DNA from: Nitrospirillum sp034427435
GTDB taxonomy: Bacteria > Pseudomonadota > Alphaproteobacteria > Azospirillales > Azospirillaceae
Assembly (NCBI RefSeq): GCF_034427435.1
Contig: NZ_JAXQNP010000001.1
Location: 186,001 to 250,000, forward strand
Reading direction: 5' to 3'
Length of the DNA stretch: 64,000 nt
Shown: positions 42,181 through 50,461 of the stretch, piece by piece
Position numbering within the stretch: the first letter of the stretch is position 1
Layout: every line of letters begins with the position of its first letter
Program-made: the position numbers and the translations under genes
The notes under the pieces: model-generated
Seen by the model: the letters and a program-made list of their open reading frames with translations, nothing else
Databases searched by the model: none
Told to the model about the DNA's origin: nothing

Positions 42181-43095
42181 AGGTGCTCCATAGTTCCGTT
42201 CGGTCGGGGATGCCCCCAGGGCGCCCGCCACACGCGTGGACAGGGCGCCGCAAATACAGGCGCGGCGCAGGCGTTCCAGCAGCGGCGCGCCATCCAGCAG
42301 CGCGTCGATGTAGCCCGCGTCAAAGGCGTCGCCGGCACCGGTGGTGTCAACCGTGTCCACGGGCGGCGGGGTCGCGGCGCACAGATCCTCCCCCGCCAAG
42401 CCCACGGCGCCCCGCTGCCCCAGCTTCAGCACCGGGTGGGGCAGGGCCAGGCGCTGGGCCAGCGTCAGATAGTCCACCGTCCCATCGCTGCCGGAAAACA
42501 GCGACGCCTCTTTTTCGTTCGGCAGGAAGTGGTCGATGGCCTGGCAGGTGGCATGGTTCGCCGGGTCCGGCAGCCAAACCGGCTGGAACCCCACGTCCAA
42601 CGAGGTGGTGCAGCCGGCGGCCCGCAGGGCGGGCAGCAAGGCCTCGGCCACCGCGCGCTCCAGCGGCAGGGCGAAGTGGACATGGCGGGCGCGGGTCAGG
42701 TCCGCCACCGTCGCCGGATCCGCCAGCAGGGCGGCCAAGGCCTTGTTGACGCCGATGTGGGTGAAGAAGGACCGGTCCTCACGGGTGGAGACGCTGATGC
42801 TGATCCCGGTATGGCCGGCACCGATGCGCAGGCCATCAGTGCCCAGGCCATAGGGTGCCAGGCGTTGCCGGAACCAGTGGGCGTCCGCCTCACCGATGAT
42901 GCCGACCAGCTGGACCCTGCGGCCCAGCCGCGCCAGGCCGCATGCGGTGTTGGCGGCACCCCCGCCCACCTCGCGGGTGTAGGCGTCGGTCACCACCTCC
43001 TCCCCCGGCTGGGGCCAGGTAGTGAAGCCGCTCAGCACATGGTCGATGTACAGTTCACCGACCACCGCCACGTCATGGGTCTTGGGCATGGTCAT
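42158..43095 (-). CDS. PfkB-family sugar kinase (3' end frameshifted)
   Basis: Ribokinase fold. N-terminal VVGELYIDHVLSG, the Gly-rich EVGGGAANTACGLARLG (about 43-59) and the catalytic motif DTTGAGDAF (about 249-257). ATG 43095 overlaps the permease stop (ATGA). As sequenced the frame reads GALGASPTERNYGAP straight into the GH4 protein. One additional base in the G5 tract (C5 on the plus strand, 42213-42217) gives instead GALGGIPDRTELWSTYEQ and a TAA at 42158-42160, a normal PfkB tail overlapping the GH4 start by 23 bases. The end given assumes that frame. Substrate unknown; it may phosphorylate a sugar or glycoside used by the GH4 enzyme. Confidence 0.85.
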
Positions 43096-44474
43096 GGCGC
43101 CCGCCAGGCCGGCAGGCGGAAGGGCCAGGCCCCCTCCCGCCGGGATTGGGCCAGATAGACGGCGACACCCAGGGCCAGCATGGCCACGCCGATGGCGATG
43201 TGCCGGGGCTGGCTGGTGGCGACGATGTACAGCCACCCGGCGATGGTGACGATGACGGGCAGGGGGTACAGCGGCATGCGGAACTGCCCCGGCTGGGCCG
43301 GCCCCTGGCGGCGCAGCATGACCACCGCCACGCACTGGGCGGTGAATTGGAACAGCGTCTGGATGACGATCAGCACCGCGATCAGGTCGGCCAGGGAGAA
43401 GAAGCAGGCCACGGCCGAGGCCCCGCCCATGAACAGCAGCGACACGGTGGGGAACCGGCCCTTGGGATGCAGGCTGGCGAAGGGCTTGAAGAAGCGGCCA
43501 TCCACCGCCGCCGTGTAGGGCACGCGGGAAAAGCCCAGCAGCACCACCAGGGCCGACCCCCAGCTGGCGATCAGGATCAGGATGGATACCAGGACGCCGC
43601 CCCAGCGGCCGTAGATCACCTGCATGAACTCCGCCACCACCGCGTCGGACTTCTGCGCCGTCTGCCAGGGCAGGGTGCCCAGGATGGACAGGTTCAGGCC
43701 CAGGTACAGCACCGCCACGATGGCGATGGACAGCAGCACGGCGCGGGGGATGGTGCGGCTGGGGTTCTTGATCTCCTCACCGATCATGCAGACGTTATTG
43801 TATCCGCCGTAATCGTAGACGGCGATCAGGGTGGCCGACCCCATGCCCATCCAGAAGGCGCCCGTGGGCTTGAACGCGCCCTCGGGAAAGTCGAAGGCCA
43901 GCTTGGCGTCGAAGTGCCAGGCGCCGCTGAGGACGATCCAGACGCAGGCGGCCACCACCACCACGGTGATGCCGATGGACAGGCGCTGGATGGACCGGAT
44001 GTCGCGGTACAGCAGGGCGGTGTTCAGCAGGCAGACGGCCGCCGCCACCACCATCATGTGCCAGGGCTTCATGTCCGGGGCCAGGAAGCTGGCGTACTGC
44101 GCCAGGCCCACCGTGCCGGAGGCGATGGACAGCGGGCCGATGAGCAGCGACTGCCACAAGTAGAGGAAGCTGAACAGCCGGCCCAGACGGGCAGGGCCGA
44201 AGGCGTGCAGCAGATAGTGATACGGGCCGCCCGAGCGTGGGAAGGCCGACCCCAGCTCCGCCCACACCAGCCCGTCATAGGCGCACAGCACGGCCCCCAC
44301 CAGCCAGCCCAGCATGGCCTGCGGGCCGCCCATGGCGGAAATGGCCAGGGGGATGGTGATGAAGGGGCCGATGCCCACCATGTTCAGGACGTTGGCGGCT
44401 AGGCCACCGCCCAGCCCGATGCCGCGAACCGGCTTCAACGCGGTGGGAGTGGCAGGCTCGGTGGCCGGGGTCAT
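43092..44474 (-). CDS. APC-superfamily permease
   Basis: 460 residues with about 12 membrane helices and the APC start GLGGGLAANVLNMVGIGPFI (about 20-39), followed by WAELGSAFPRSGGPYHYL. VYDYGGYNNVCMIGEEIKNP (about 219-238) is the conserved helix-6 region of amino acid/polyamine permeases. The ATG overlaps the iolG stop, and the stop overlaps the kinase start, so it is firmly in the operon with iolG, a PfkB kinase and GH4. The context suggests uptake of a polyol, sugar or related compound, although family members mostly carry amines and amino acids. Confidence 0.85.
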   Translation of the reverse strand: MTPATEPATPTALKPVRGIGLGGGLAANVLNMVGIGPFITIPLAISAMGGPQAMLGWLVGAVLCAYDGLVWAELGSAFPRSGGPYHYLLHAFGPARLGRLFSFLYLWQSLLIGPLSIASGTVGLAQYASFLAPDMKPWHMMVVAAAVCLLNTALLYRDIRSIQRLSIGITVVVVAACVWIVLSGAWHFDAKLAFDFPEGAFKPTGAFWMGMGSATLIAVYDYGGYNNVCMIGEEIKNPSRTIPRAVLLSIAIVAVLYLGLNLSILGTLPWQTAQKSDAVVAEFMQVIYGRWGGVLVSILILIASWGSALVVLLGFSRVPYTAAVDGRFFKPFASLHPKGRFPTVSLLFMGGASAVACFFSLADLIAVLIVIQTLFQFTAQCVAVVMLRRQGPAQPGQFRMPLYPLPVIVTIAGWLYIVATSQPRHIAIGVAMLALGVAVYLAQSRREGAWPFRLPAWRAP

Positions 44475-45466
44475 AGACGGACCGCCTGGCCAGTGGCGGC
44501 CGACCGGGCCGCGGCCTCGGCCAAGGCCAGGGCGGCGACGCCATCGGCATAGCCCACACCGGGCTTGGCCGTTCCGGCCAGGATATCGGCGAAGTGGGCG
44601 ACCTCGCGCCGGTAGGCCTCCGCGTACCGGTCCAGGAAAAAGTTCTGGAAGGCGTCGCTGGCCATGCCGGGGTTGCCCCCAGCCCCGCCCCAGGTGGTGA
44701 CGCTGCTTTCCAGGATGTTGTCGGCGCGCAGCAGGCCGCGCGATCCGAACGCCTCGATGCGCTGGTCATAGCCATAGCCGGAGCGGCGGCTGTTGCTGAT
44801 GACGCACAGCTTGCCGGAAGCGGTGCGCAGGATGGTCTTGGCGGTGTCGACATCGCCGGCCGCGCCGATGGCGGGATCGACCAGGCAACTGGCGGCGGCA
44901 TAGACCTCCACGACCGGCTCTGCCAGCAGCCAGCGCGCCATGTCGAAATCATGGATGGCCATATCCTTGAACAGGCCGCCTGACACCGTGATGTAGCTCA
45001 CCGGCGGGGGCGCCGGGTCGTGGCTGGTGATCTGCAGGGTTTCCAAGGGGCCCACGGCGCCGGCGTCGAGTCGCGCCTTCAGGGTGGCGAAATGGGGATC
45101 GAAGCGGCGGTTGAAGCCCAGCAGCAGGGGGGCGTCGCCGCCCAGGGTGGGGGCGGCGGCCTGGGCGCGGGCCAGGTCCATGTCCAGAGGCTTCTCACAC
45201 AGCACCACGGCACCGGCGGCGATGGCGCGGGCCGCCTGGTCCAGGTGAAGGTCGGTAGAACTGGCGATGATCACGCCCTTGACGGCGCCATCGGACAGGG
45301 CCGTGTCCATGTCGGCCACCGTCGCCCCGGTTTCGGCGGCCACGGCGTCGGCCGCGGCGGCGTTGGGGTCGGTGACGTACTTCAGGCGCAGGGCCGGATG
45401 GGCCGCGACGTTACGGGCATGAATACGGCCGATGCGGCCGGCGCCCAGGATGGCGATGTCGAACAT
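44471..45466 (-). CDS. iolG: myo-Inositol 2-dehydrogenase
   Basis: 331 residues, GFO/IDH/MocA family. NAD-binding LGAGRIGRIHARN (about 7-19), EKP (91-93) and the catalytic stretch GGLFKDMAIHDFDMARWL with its Lys, Asp and His as in Bacillus IolG. Oxidises myo-inositol to 2-keto-myo-inositol, the substrate of IolE. Divergent from iolR across a 190-base gap; overlaps the permease gene by 4 bases. Scyllo-inositol or another polyol dehydrogenase is possible, but the iol context makes IolG most likely. Confidence 0.9.
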   Translation of the reverse strand: MFDIAILGAGRIGRIHARNVAAHPALRLKYVTDPNAAAADAVAAETGATVADMDTALSDGAVKGVIIASSTDLHLDQAARAIAAGAVVLCEKPLDMDLARAQAAAPTLGGDAPLLLGFNRRFDPHFATLKARLDAGAVGPLETLQITSHDPAPPPVSYITVSGGLFKDMAIHDFDMARWLLAEPVVEVYAAASCLVDPAIGAAGDVDTAKTILRTASGKLCVISNSRRSGYGYDQRIEAFGSRGLLRADNILESSVTTWGGAGGNPGMASDAFQNFFLDRYAEAYRREVAHFADILAGTAKPGVGYADGVAALALAEAAARSAATGQAVRL

Positions 45467-45539
45467 GCAGGCTCCCTGTCAAGGCCTGGCCGCCCGGCGT
45501 GTCCGGAGGGTCGCCGTCCGGCGGGCGGTCATGATCATA

Positions 45540-45587
45540 TTATGGAATGAAAATATCATACCATGGGGTATGATGGAATATCCATAA
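45540..45587. promoter_or_regulatory. Nested inverted repeats in the iolG-iolR divergent gap
   Basis: A perfect palindrome, arms ATCATACC and GGTATGAT around ATGG (45555-45574), is nested inside a second pair, TTATGGA (45540-45546) and TCCATAA (45581-45587). TGGAAT half sites occur on both sides. No exact GGAA-N6-TTCC is present here, in contrast to the iolC promoter. The position, 70-120 bases before both starts, suggests an operator for iolG and for autoregulation of iolR, or a site for a second regulator. Confidence 0.6.
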
Positions 45588-45655
45588 CGCCGGGTGGCGT
45601 TGCCTTCGCCCGGTGACCGTTTATTCTTAGGGGCATGTCGAATTCTGGAGGGACG

Positions 45656-46543
45656 ATGACGGAGAGTGCCACCGCGCCGCGCACGGCGGAAGAGCTGCGC
45701 GCGGCCATATTGGAACGCTACGACACCTTCAGCAAGCGGCTGCAGCAGATCGCGCGTTTTGTCCTGGACCATCCGGACGATCTGGCGCTGGAAACCCTGG
45801 CGGTGGTGGCGGAACGCTCGGGCGTCCAGCCGTCCGCCATCGTCCGCTTCGCCAAGGCGCTCGGCTATTCCGGCGCCATGCCCATGCAGCGCCTGCTGCG
45901 GGATGGCCTGCTGGCCAACCACACCGCCCTGGGCTATGGCGAGCGGGTGCGCCAGTTCAACGCCGCCTTGGACAGCCAGGCCGGCGCGGGCGACGACGGG
46001 GAATTGCTGGCCGAGTTCGTGGACCGGGACACGCTGGCGCTGGAAAACCTGCGCCAGACCATGACCAAGGCCGAACTGGCCCGCGCCGTCAAACTGATCG
46101 ATCAGGCCCAGACCCTGTACATCATGGGCTTCCGGCGCGCGTTCCCGGTGGCCTCCTACTTGGCATATTCGTTCCAGCAGGTGGGCAAGCGCACGGTGTT
46201 CGTCGACGGCGTGGGCGGATTGACTCGTCAGCAGATCGGCGCCATCGGCGAGTCCGACCTGCTGATCGCCGTCAGCTACCACCCCTATGCCGAGGAAACC
46301 GTCCACGCGGTGGAGGGGGCGGTGTCGGCCGGTGCCAAGGTCCTGACCATCACCGACAGCCTGGTCAGCCCCATGGCCAAGATGGCGGCGCACGTCCTGC
46401 AGGTGCGCGAGTCCGAGGTGCGCGGCTTCCGCTCGCTGGCCGCGTCCCTCTGCCTGGCGCAAACCCTGGTCATCGGCCTGGCCTTCGAGCGGGAACGGGC
46501 GGGGGCCCGCACCACCCCGCGCGCCCGGCGGCGGCGATCATGA
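45656..46543 (+). CDS. iolR: RpiR/MurR-family regulator of inositol genes (IolR)
   Basis: About 295 residues from ATG 45656, preceded by GGAGGG; ATG 45635 is a possible earlier start. N-terminal RpiR HTH (LQQIARFVLDHPDDLALETL, then VVAERSGVQPSAIVRFAKALG) and a C-terminal SIS sugar-isomerase domain (TLYIMGFRRAFPVASYLAY, AVSYHPYAEET). RpiR-type IolR of Sinorhizobium represses inositol catabolism until an inositol intermediate binds. Lies between divergent iolG and the downstream iolC operon, with IolR-type sites nearby. Ends in an Arg-rich tail. Confidence 0.9.
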   Translation: MTESATAPRTAEELRAAILERYDTFSKRLQQIARFVLDHPDDLALETLAVVAERSGVQPSAIVRFAKALGYSGAMPMQRLLRDGLLANHTALGYGERVRQFNAALDSQAGAGDDGELLAEFVDRDTLALENLRQTMTKAELARAVKLIDQAQTLYIMGFRRAFPVASYLAYSFQQVGKRTVFVDGVGGLTRQQIGAIGESDLLIAVSYHPYAEETVHAVEGAVSAGAKVLTITDSLVSPMAKMAAHVLQVRESEVRGFRSLAASLCLAQTLVIGLAFERERAGARTTPRARRRRS

Positions 46544-46564
46544 AATCCATTTCCGATATTTTAT

Positions 46565-46597
46565 TTACAAAAACATAGAACGTGGAATATACGTTCC
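46565..46597 (+). promoter_or_regulatory. IolR-type operator before iolC (GGAA-N6-TTCC)
   Basis: GGAA-TATACG-TTCC at 46584-46597, extended to TGGAA/TTCCA arms, lies 45 bases before the iolC start. ATAGAA and TTCTAT form an outer pair. The region 46565-46595 matches 25 of 31 bases with 33285-33315 before the GH2 gene. This is the binding motif reported for RpiR-type IolR in rhizobia; iolR is the next gene upstream. Confidence 0.75.
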
Positions 46598-46641
46598 ATT
46601 CTATCGGGTGCTGATCCGGCACCCCCAAGGCTGGAACCGGC

Positions 46642-48597
46642 ATGGCGTCTTCTGCGCAATCCCCCGTCCAAACCCTTCCCAAGTCGCTGGATCTGATCGC
46701 CATCGGCCGGTCCAGCGTCGACCTCTACGGCCAGCAGGTGGGCGGCCGGCTGGAGGACATGGCCTCCTTCGCCAAGTACCTGGGCGGCAGCCCCACCAAC
46801 ACGGCGGCCGGCGGCGCGCGCCTGGGCCTGCGCACCGGGCTGGTCACCCGGGTGGGGGCCGACCACATGGGGCGCTTCATCCGGGAGGAACTGGAACGCG
46901 AGGGTGTGGACGTCACCGGCGTGGTGTCCGATCCGGACCGCCTGACCGCCCTGGTTGTCCTGGGCATCCGCGACCGGGACAATTTCCCCCTGATCTTCTA
47001 TCGCGAGAACTGCGCCGACATGGCGCTGGACGCCACGGACCTCAATCCCGACTGGCTGCGCGGCACCGGCGCCGTCCTGATCAACGGCACCCACCTGTCG
47101 CAGCCGGGCGCCTTCGCCGCCAGCGTGGCGGCGGCCCGCCTGGTGAAGGAGACCGGCGGCCGCGTTGTGTTCGACATCGACTACCGGCCGGTGCTGTGGG
47201 GCCTAGCCGGCCGCGACCGGGGCGAGGACCGCTTCGTCGCCCACGCCGGGGTCACCGATCGCCTGCGCGAGGTGCTGCCCCTATGCGACCTGGTCGTCGG
47301 CACGGAGGAGGAAATCCACATCCTGGGCGGCGTGACCGATACGGTGGCGGCCCTGGCCGCCATCCGCGGCCTGACCAACGCCGTCATCGTCTGCAAGCGC
47401 GGGGCGGACGGCTGTGTGGCCTTCCCCGGGGCCATCCCGGCCGCCGTCACCGACGGGCTGGTGGTCCCCGGCTACCCGGTCGAGGTCTTCAACGTCCTGG
47501 GCGCGGGCGACGCCTTCATGGCGGGCTTCCTGCGCGGTTGGCTGCGCGATGAACCCTTGGAACGGTGCTGCGCCTGGGGCAACGCCTGCGGCGCCATCGT
47601 CGTGTCCCGCCACGGCTGCGCCCCGGCCATGCCGACCTGGCCGGAACTGGAATGGTTCCTGGCCCAGCCCAGCCTGCCCCGCCGACTGCGCGACAGCGCC
47701 GAGCTGGAGCACATCCACTGGGCCACCACCCGTCGGCATCGCTATGACGAACTGACCGTCCTGGCTGTGGACCACCGCAGCCAGTTCGAGGATCTGGCGC
47801 GGGAACTGGATGCCGATCCCGCCCGTATTCCTCAGTTCAAGGCCCTGGCCCTGAAAGCGGTGGAGCGGGTGGCCGGTGGTGATGACCGCTTCGGCCTGCT
47901 GCTGGACGGCCGGTACGGCTTCGACGCGCTGGCCAGCGCCGCCGACGCCCCTTATTGGATCGGTCGCCCCATCGAGGAACCGAAGTCCCGCCCGCTGGTG
48001 TTCGAAAGCTCCGCCGACGTGGCCACCGAATTGACGGAGTGGCCGTTGGCCCATGTCGTCAAATGCCTGGTCTTCTACCACCCGGATGATCCTGAGGATT
48101 TGCGGGAGCGGCAGGAGCGGCAGTTGCTGCGCCTGTTCGACGCCTGCCGCAAAACGCGGCATGAGATGCTGGCCGAGGTGATCATTCCGGCCGGGCTGCC
48201 GGTCGACGCCACGACGGTGGCCCGCGCCATCCGCCGCTTCTACGCCATCGGGGTCAAGCCCGACTGGTGGAAGCTGGAACCGGCGGCGGATCCCGTGGCC
48301 TGGCGCAACATCGAGGCCGCGGTGCTGGAGAACGACCCCTATTGCCGTGGCGTGGTCCTGCTGGGCCTGTCCGCGCCGGAGGAGGAGCTTCTGGCCTCCT
48401 TCCTGGCCGCCGCGCCCGCCGGCATCGTGAAGGGCTTCGCCGTCGGGCGCACCATCTTCTATGATGCGGCGCGCGGCTGGCTCGCCAACCGGCTGGATGA
48501 TGACGAGGTGGTGGCCATGATGGCGGGCAAGCTGAAGACCCTGGTCGACGCATGGCGTCAGGCCCGCGCCGACGCCATGGGCGGGCGGGCGGCGTGA
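46642..48597 (+). CDS. iolC: Bifunctional IolC kinase / DUF2090 (IolJ-like) aldolase
   Basis: 651 residues. Residues about 1-330 are a PfkB kinase (LIAIGRSSVDLYGQQVGG, GGSPTNTAAGGARLGL, GAGDAFMAGFL at about 288), the 5-dehydro-2-deoxygluconokinase of inositol breakdown. Residues about 350-640 are a DUF2090 domain (LTVLAVDHRSQFEDLA, GFAVGRTIFYDAARGWL), the TIM-barrel aldolase partner that probably splits the kinase product to dihydroxyacetone phosphate and malonate semialdehyde. This fusion is common in proteobacterial iol operons and replaces a separate iolJ. The stop overlaps the iolD GTG (GTGA). Confidence 0.93.
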   Translation: MASSAQSPVQTLPKSLDLIAIGRSSVDLYGQQVGGRLEDMASFAKYLGGSPTNTAAGGARLGLRTGLVTRVGADHMGRFIREELEREGVDVTGVVSDPDRLTALVVLGIRDRDNFPLIFYRENCADMALDATDLNPDWLRGTGAVLINGTHLSQPGAFAASVAAARLVKETGGRVVFDIDYRPVLWGLAGRDRGEDRFVAHAGVTDRLREVLPLCDLVVGTEEEIHILGGVTDTVAALAAIRGLTNAVIVCKRGADGCVAFPGAIPAAVTDGLVVPGYPVEVFNVLGAGDAFMAGFLRGWLRDEPLERCCAWGNACGAIVVSRHGCAPAMPTWPELEWFLAQPSLPRRLRDSAELEHIHWATTRRHRYDELTVLAVDHRSQFEDLARELDADPARIPQFKALALKAVERVAGGDDRFGLLLDGRYGFDALASAADAPYWIGRPIEEPKSRPLVFESSADVATELTEWPLAHVVKCLVFYHPDDPEDLRERQERQLLRLFDACRKTRHEMLAEVIIPAGLPVDATTVARAIRRFYAIGVKPDWWKLEPAADPVAWRNIEAAVLENDPYCRGVVLLGLSAPEEELLASFLAAAPAGIVKGFAVGRTIFYDAARGWLANRLDDDEVVAMMAGKLKTLVDAWRQARADAMGGRAA

Positions 48598-50447
48598 CCG
48601 GCGCACGGCAGCGCCTGACGGCCGCCCAGGCGACCGTCCGCTATCTGGCGGCGCAGCAGGTGGAGGGGCCGGGCGGGCCGGTGCCCTATTTCGCCGGCTG
48701 CTGGGCCATCTTCGGCCACGGCAACGTCGCCGGCCTGGGAGAAGCGCTGCAGGCCAGCCAGGATGGGCTGCCCACCTACCGCGCCCATAATGAGCAGGGC
48801 ATGGCCCATGCCGCCATCGCCTTCGCCAAGCAAGCGCGGCGGCGGCGCGCCATGGTCTGCACCACCTCCATCGGCCCCGGCGCCACCAACATGGTGACGG
48901 CGGCGGCCCTGGCACATGTCAACCGCTTGCCGGTGCTGTTCCTGCCCGGCGACGTCTATGCCAGCCGCCGGCCGGACCCGGTGCTGCAGCAGATCGAGGA
49001 TTTCGGCGACGGCACCGTGTCGGCCAATGATTGCTTCCGGCCGGTGTCCCGCTATTTCGACCGGCTGACGCGGCCGGAACAGATCCTGGACGCGCTGCCC
49101 AAGGCCATGGCCGTGCTGACCGATCCAGCGGCCTGCGGCCCCGTCACCCTGGCCTTCTGCCAGGATGTCCAGGCGGAGGCCTGGGACTATCCCGAGGATT
49201 TCTTCGCCCCCCGCCTGTGGCGCATCCGCCGCGCGCCGGCCGATCCCTATGACTTGGCCGACCTGGTGGTGCGTATCCGCGCCGCGCGCCGGCCGCTGGT
49301 CATCGCCGGCGGCGGCGTGCTGTATGCCGGGGCCGAAACCCTGCTGGCCGGCCTGACGGCGGCCACCGGCATCCCGGTGGCGGAGACGCAGTCGGGCAAG
49401 GGCGCGCTGCCCTGGGACCATCCGTGCAACCTGGGCGCCATCGGCGTGACCGGCACCGGGGTGGCGAACGCGGCGGCGGCCGAGGCGGACCTGGTCATCG
49501 GCATCGGCACCCGCCTGCAGGATTTCACCACCGGGTCCCGCGCCTTGTTCCAGGGGGCGGCGCGCACCTTGGTCCAGGTCAATGTGTCGGCCCACGACGC
49601 GGCCAAGCAGGGGGCCGTGGGCGTGGTGGGCGACGCCGCCGCCGTGCTGGCCGGACTGGCGCCGCTGTTGGCCGGATGGCGGGTGCCGGCCGATTGGGCG
49701 CGCTCTCTGGCGGCGCCGGCCTTGGCCTGGGATGAGGCTTGGCAGGCGGCGACGGCGGCGCCCAAAGAGCGCGATACGGCCCTGCCCACGGATGCCCAGG
49801 TGCTGGGCGCGGTTTGGCGCCAGGCGGCGCCCGACGCGGTCGTGGTCTGTGCCGCCGGCGGCCTGCCCGGGGAACTGCACAAGCTGTGGCGGGTGCGGCG
49901 GCCCGGCGGCTATCACGTGGAATACGGCTATTCCTGCATGGGGTATGAGATCGCCGGCGGCCTGGGCGTCAAGCTGGCGGAGCCGGAGCGCGAGGTCCAC
50001 GTCCTGGTGGGCGACGGCAGCTATCTCATGATGAATTCCGAGATCGCCACGGCGGTCATGCTGGGCCTGTCGCTGACCATCACCGTGCTGGACAACCGGG
50101 GCTTCGGCTGCATCAACCGGCTGCAACGCGCCACCGGCGGCGCGCCCTTCAACAACCTGCTGGCCGACACCCGCCACACGGCCCTGCCGGCCATCGACTT
50201 CGCCGCCCACGCCGCCAGCCTGGGCGCGCGGGCCACCAAGGTGGCGGACATCGCGGGGCTGGAGACGGCCCTGGCCCAAGCGCGGGCGGACGGGGGCGTG
50301 CACGTCATCGTCATCGACACCGACCCGGCCGTGTCCACCCCCGCCGGCGGCGCCTGGTGGGATGTGGCCGTGCCCGAAGTGTCCGACCGGCCGTCCGTGC
50401 GCGCGGCCCGCGCCGCCTATGACGAGAAAACAAAAGACCAACGCTAG
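48594..50447 (+). CDS. iolD: Trihydroxycyclohexanedione hydrolase IolD (ThDP-dependent)
   Basis: 617 residues from GTG 48594, chosen because it overlaps the iolC stop; the frame extends upstream inside iolC. ThDP-family order: N-terminal pyrimidine-binding domain with HNEQGMAHAA (about 64-73, catalytic Glu), central domain, and C-terminal ThDP-binding motif VGDGSYLMMNSEI (about 472-484) with LDNRGFG. Opens the ring of 3D-(3,5/4)-trihydroxycyclohexane-1,2-dione to 5-deoxyglucuronate. Followed after 14 bases by iolE. Confidence 0.94.
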   Translation: MTGARQRLTAAQATVRYLAAQQVEGPGGPVPYFAGCWAIFGHGNVAGLGEALQASQDGLPTYRAHNEQGMAHAAIAFAKQARRRRAMVCTTSIGPGATNMVTAAALAHVNRLPVLFLPGDVYASRRPDPVLQQIEDFGDGTVSANDCFRPVSRYFDRLTRPEQILDALPKAMAVLTDPAACGPVTLAFCQDVQAEAWDYPEDFFAPRLWRIRRAPADPYDLADLVVRIRAARRPLVIAGGGVLYAGAETLLAGLTAATGIPVAETQSGKGALPWDHPCNLGAIGVTGTGVANAAAAEADLVIGIGTRLQDFTTGSRALFQGAARTLVQVNVSAHDAAKQGAVGVVGDAAAVLAGLAPLLAGWRVPADWARSLAAPALAWDEAWQAATAAPKERDTALPTDAQVLGAVWRQAAPDAVVVCAAGGLPGELHKLWRVRRPGGYHVEYGYSCMGYEIAGGLGVKLAEPEREVHVLVGDGSYLMMNSEIATAVMLGLSLTITVLDNRGFGCINRLQRATGGAPFNNLLADTRHTALPAIDFAAHAASLGARATKVADIAGLETALAQARADGGVHVIVIDTDPAVSTPAGGAWWDVAVPEVSDRPSVRAARAAYDEKTKDQR

Positions 50448-50461
50448 GGAGAGCAGCCCCC

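Noticed and set aside
42158..43095. Natural kinase-GH4 fusion protein
   Set aside because: The linker is only a few residues, GH4 keeps its own ATG and ribosome site, and one added base restores a typical kinase C terminus. A frameshift is the simpler reading, though not proven.
43096..43335. N-terminal extension of the PfkB kinase frame
   Set aside because: The 80 extra residues are His/Ala/Pro-rich and lie inside the permease gene; the ATG at 43095 overlaps the permease stop and directly precedes the kinase motif.
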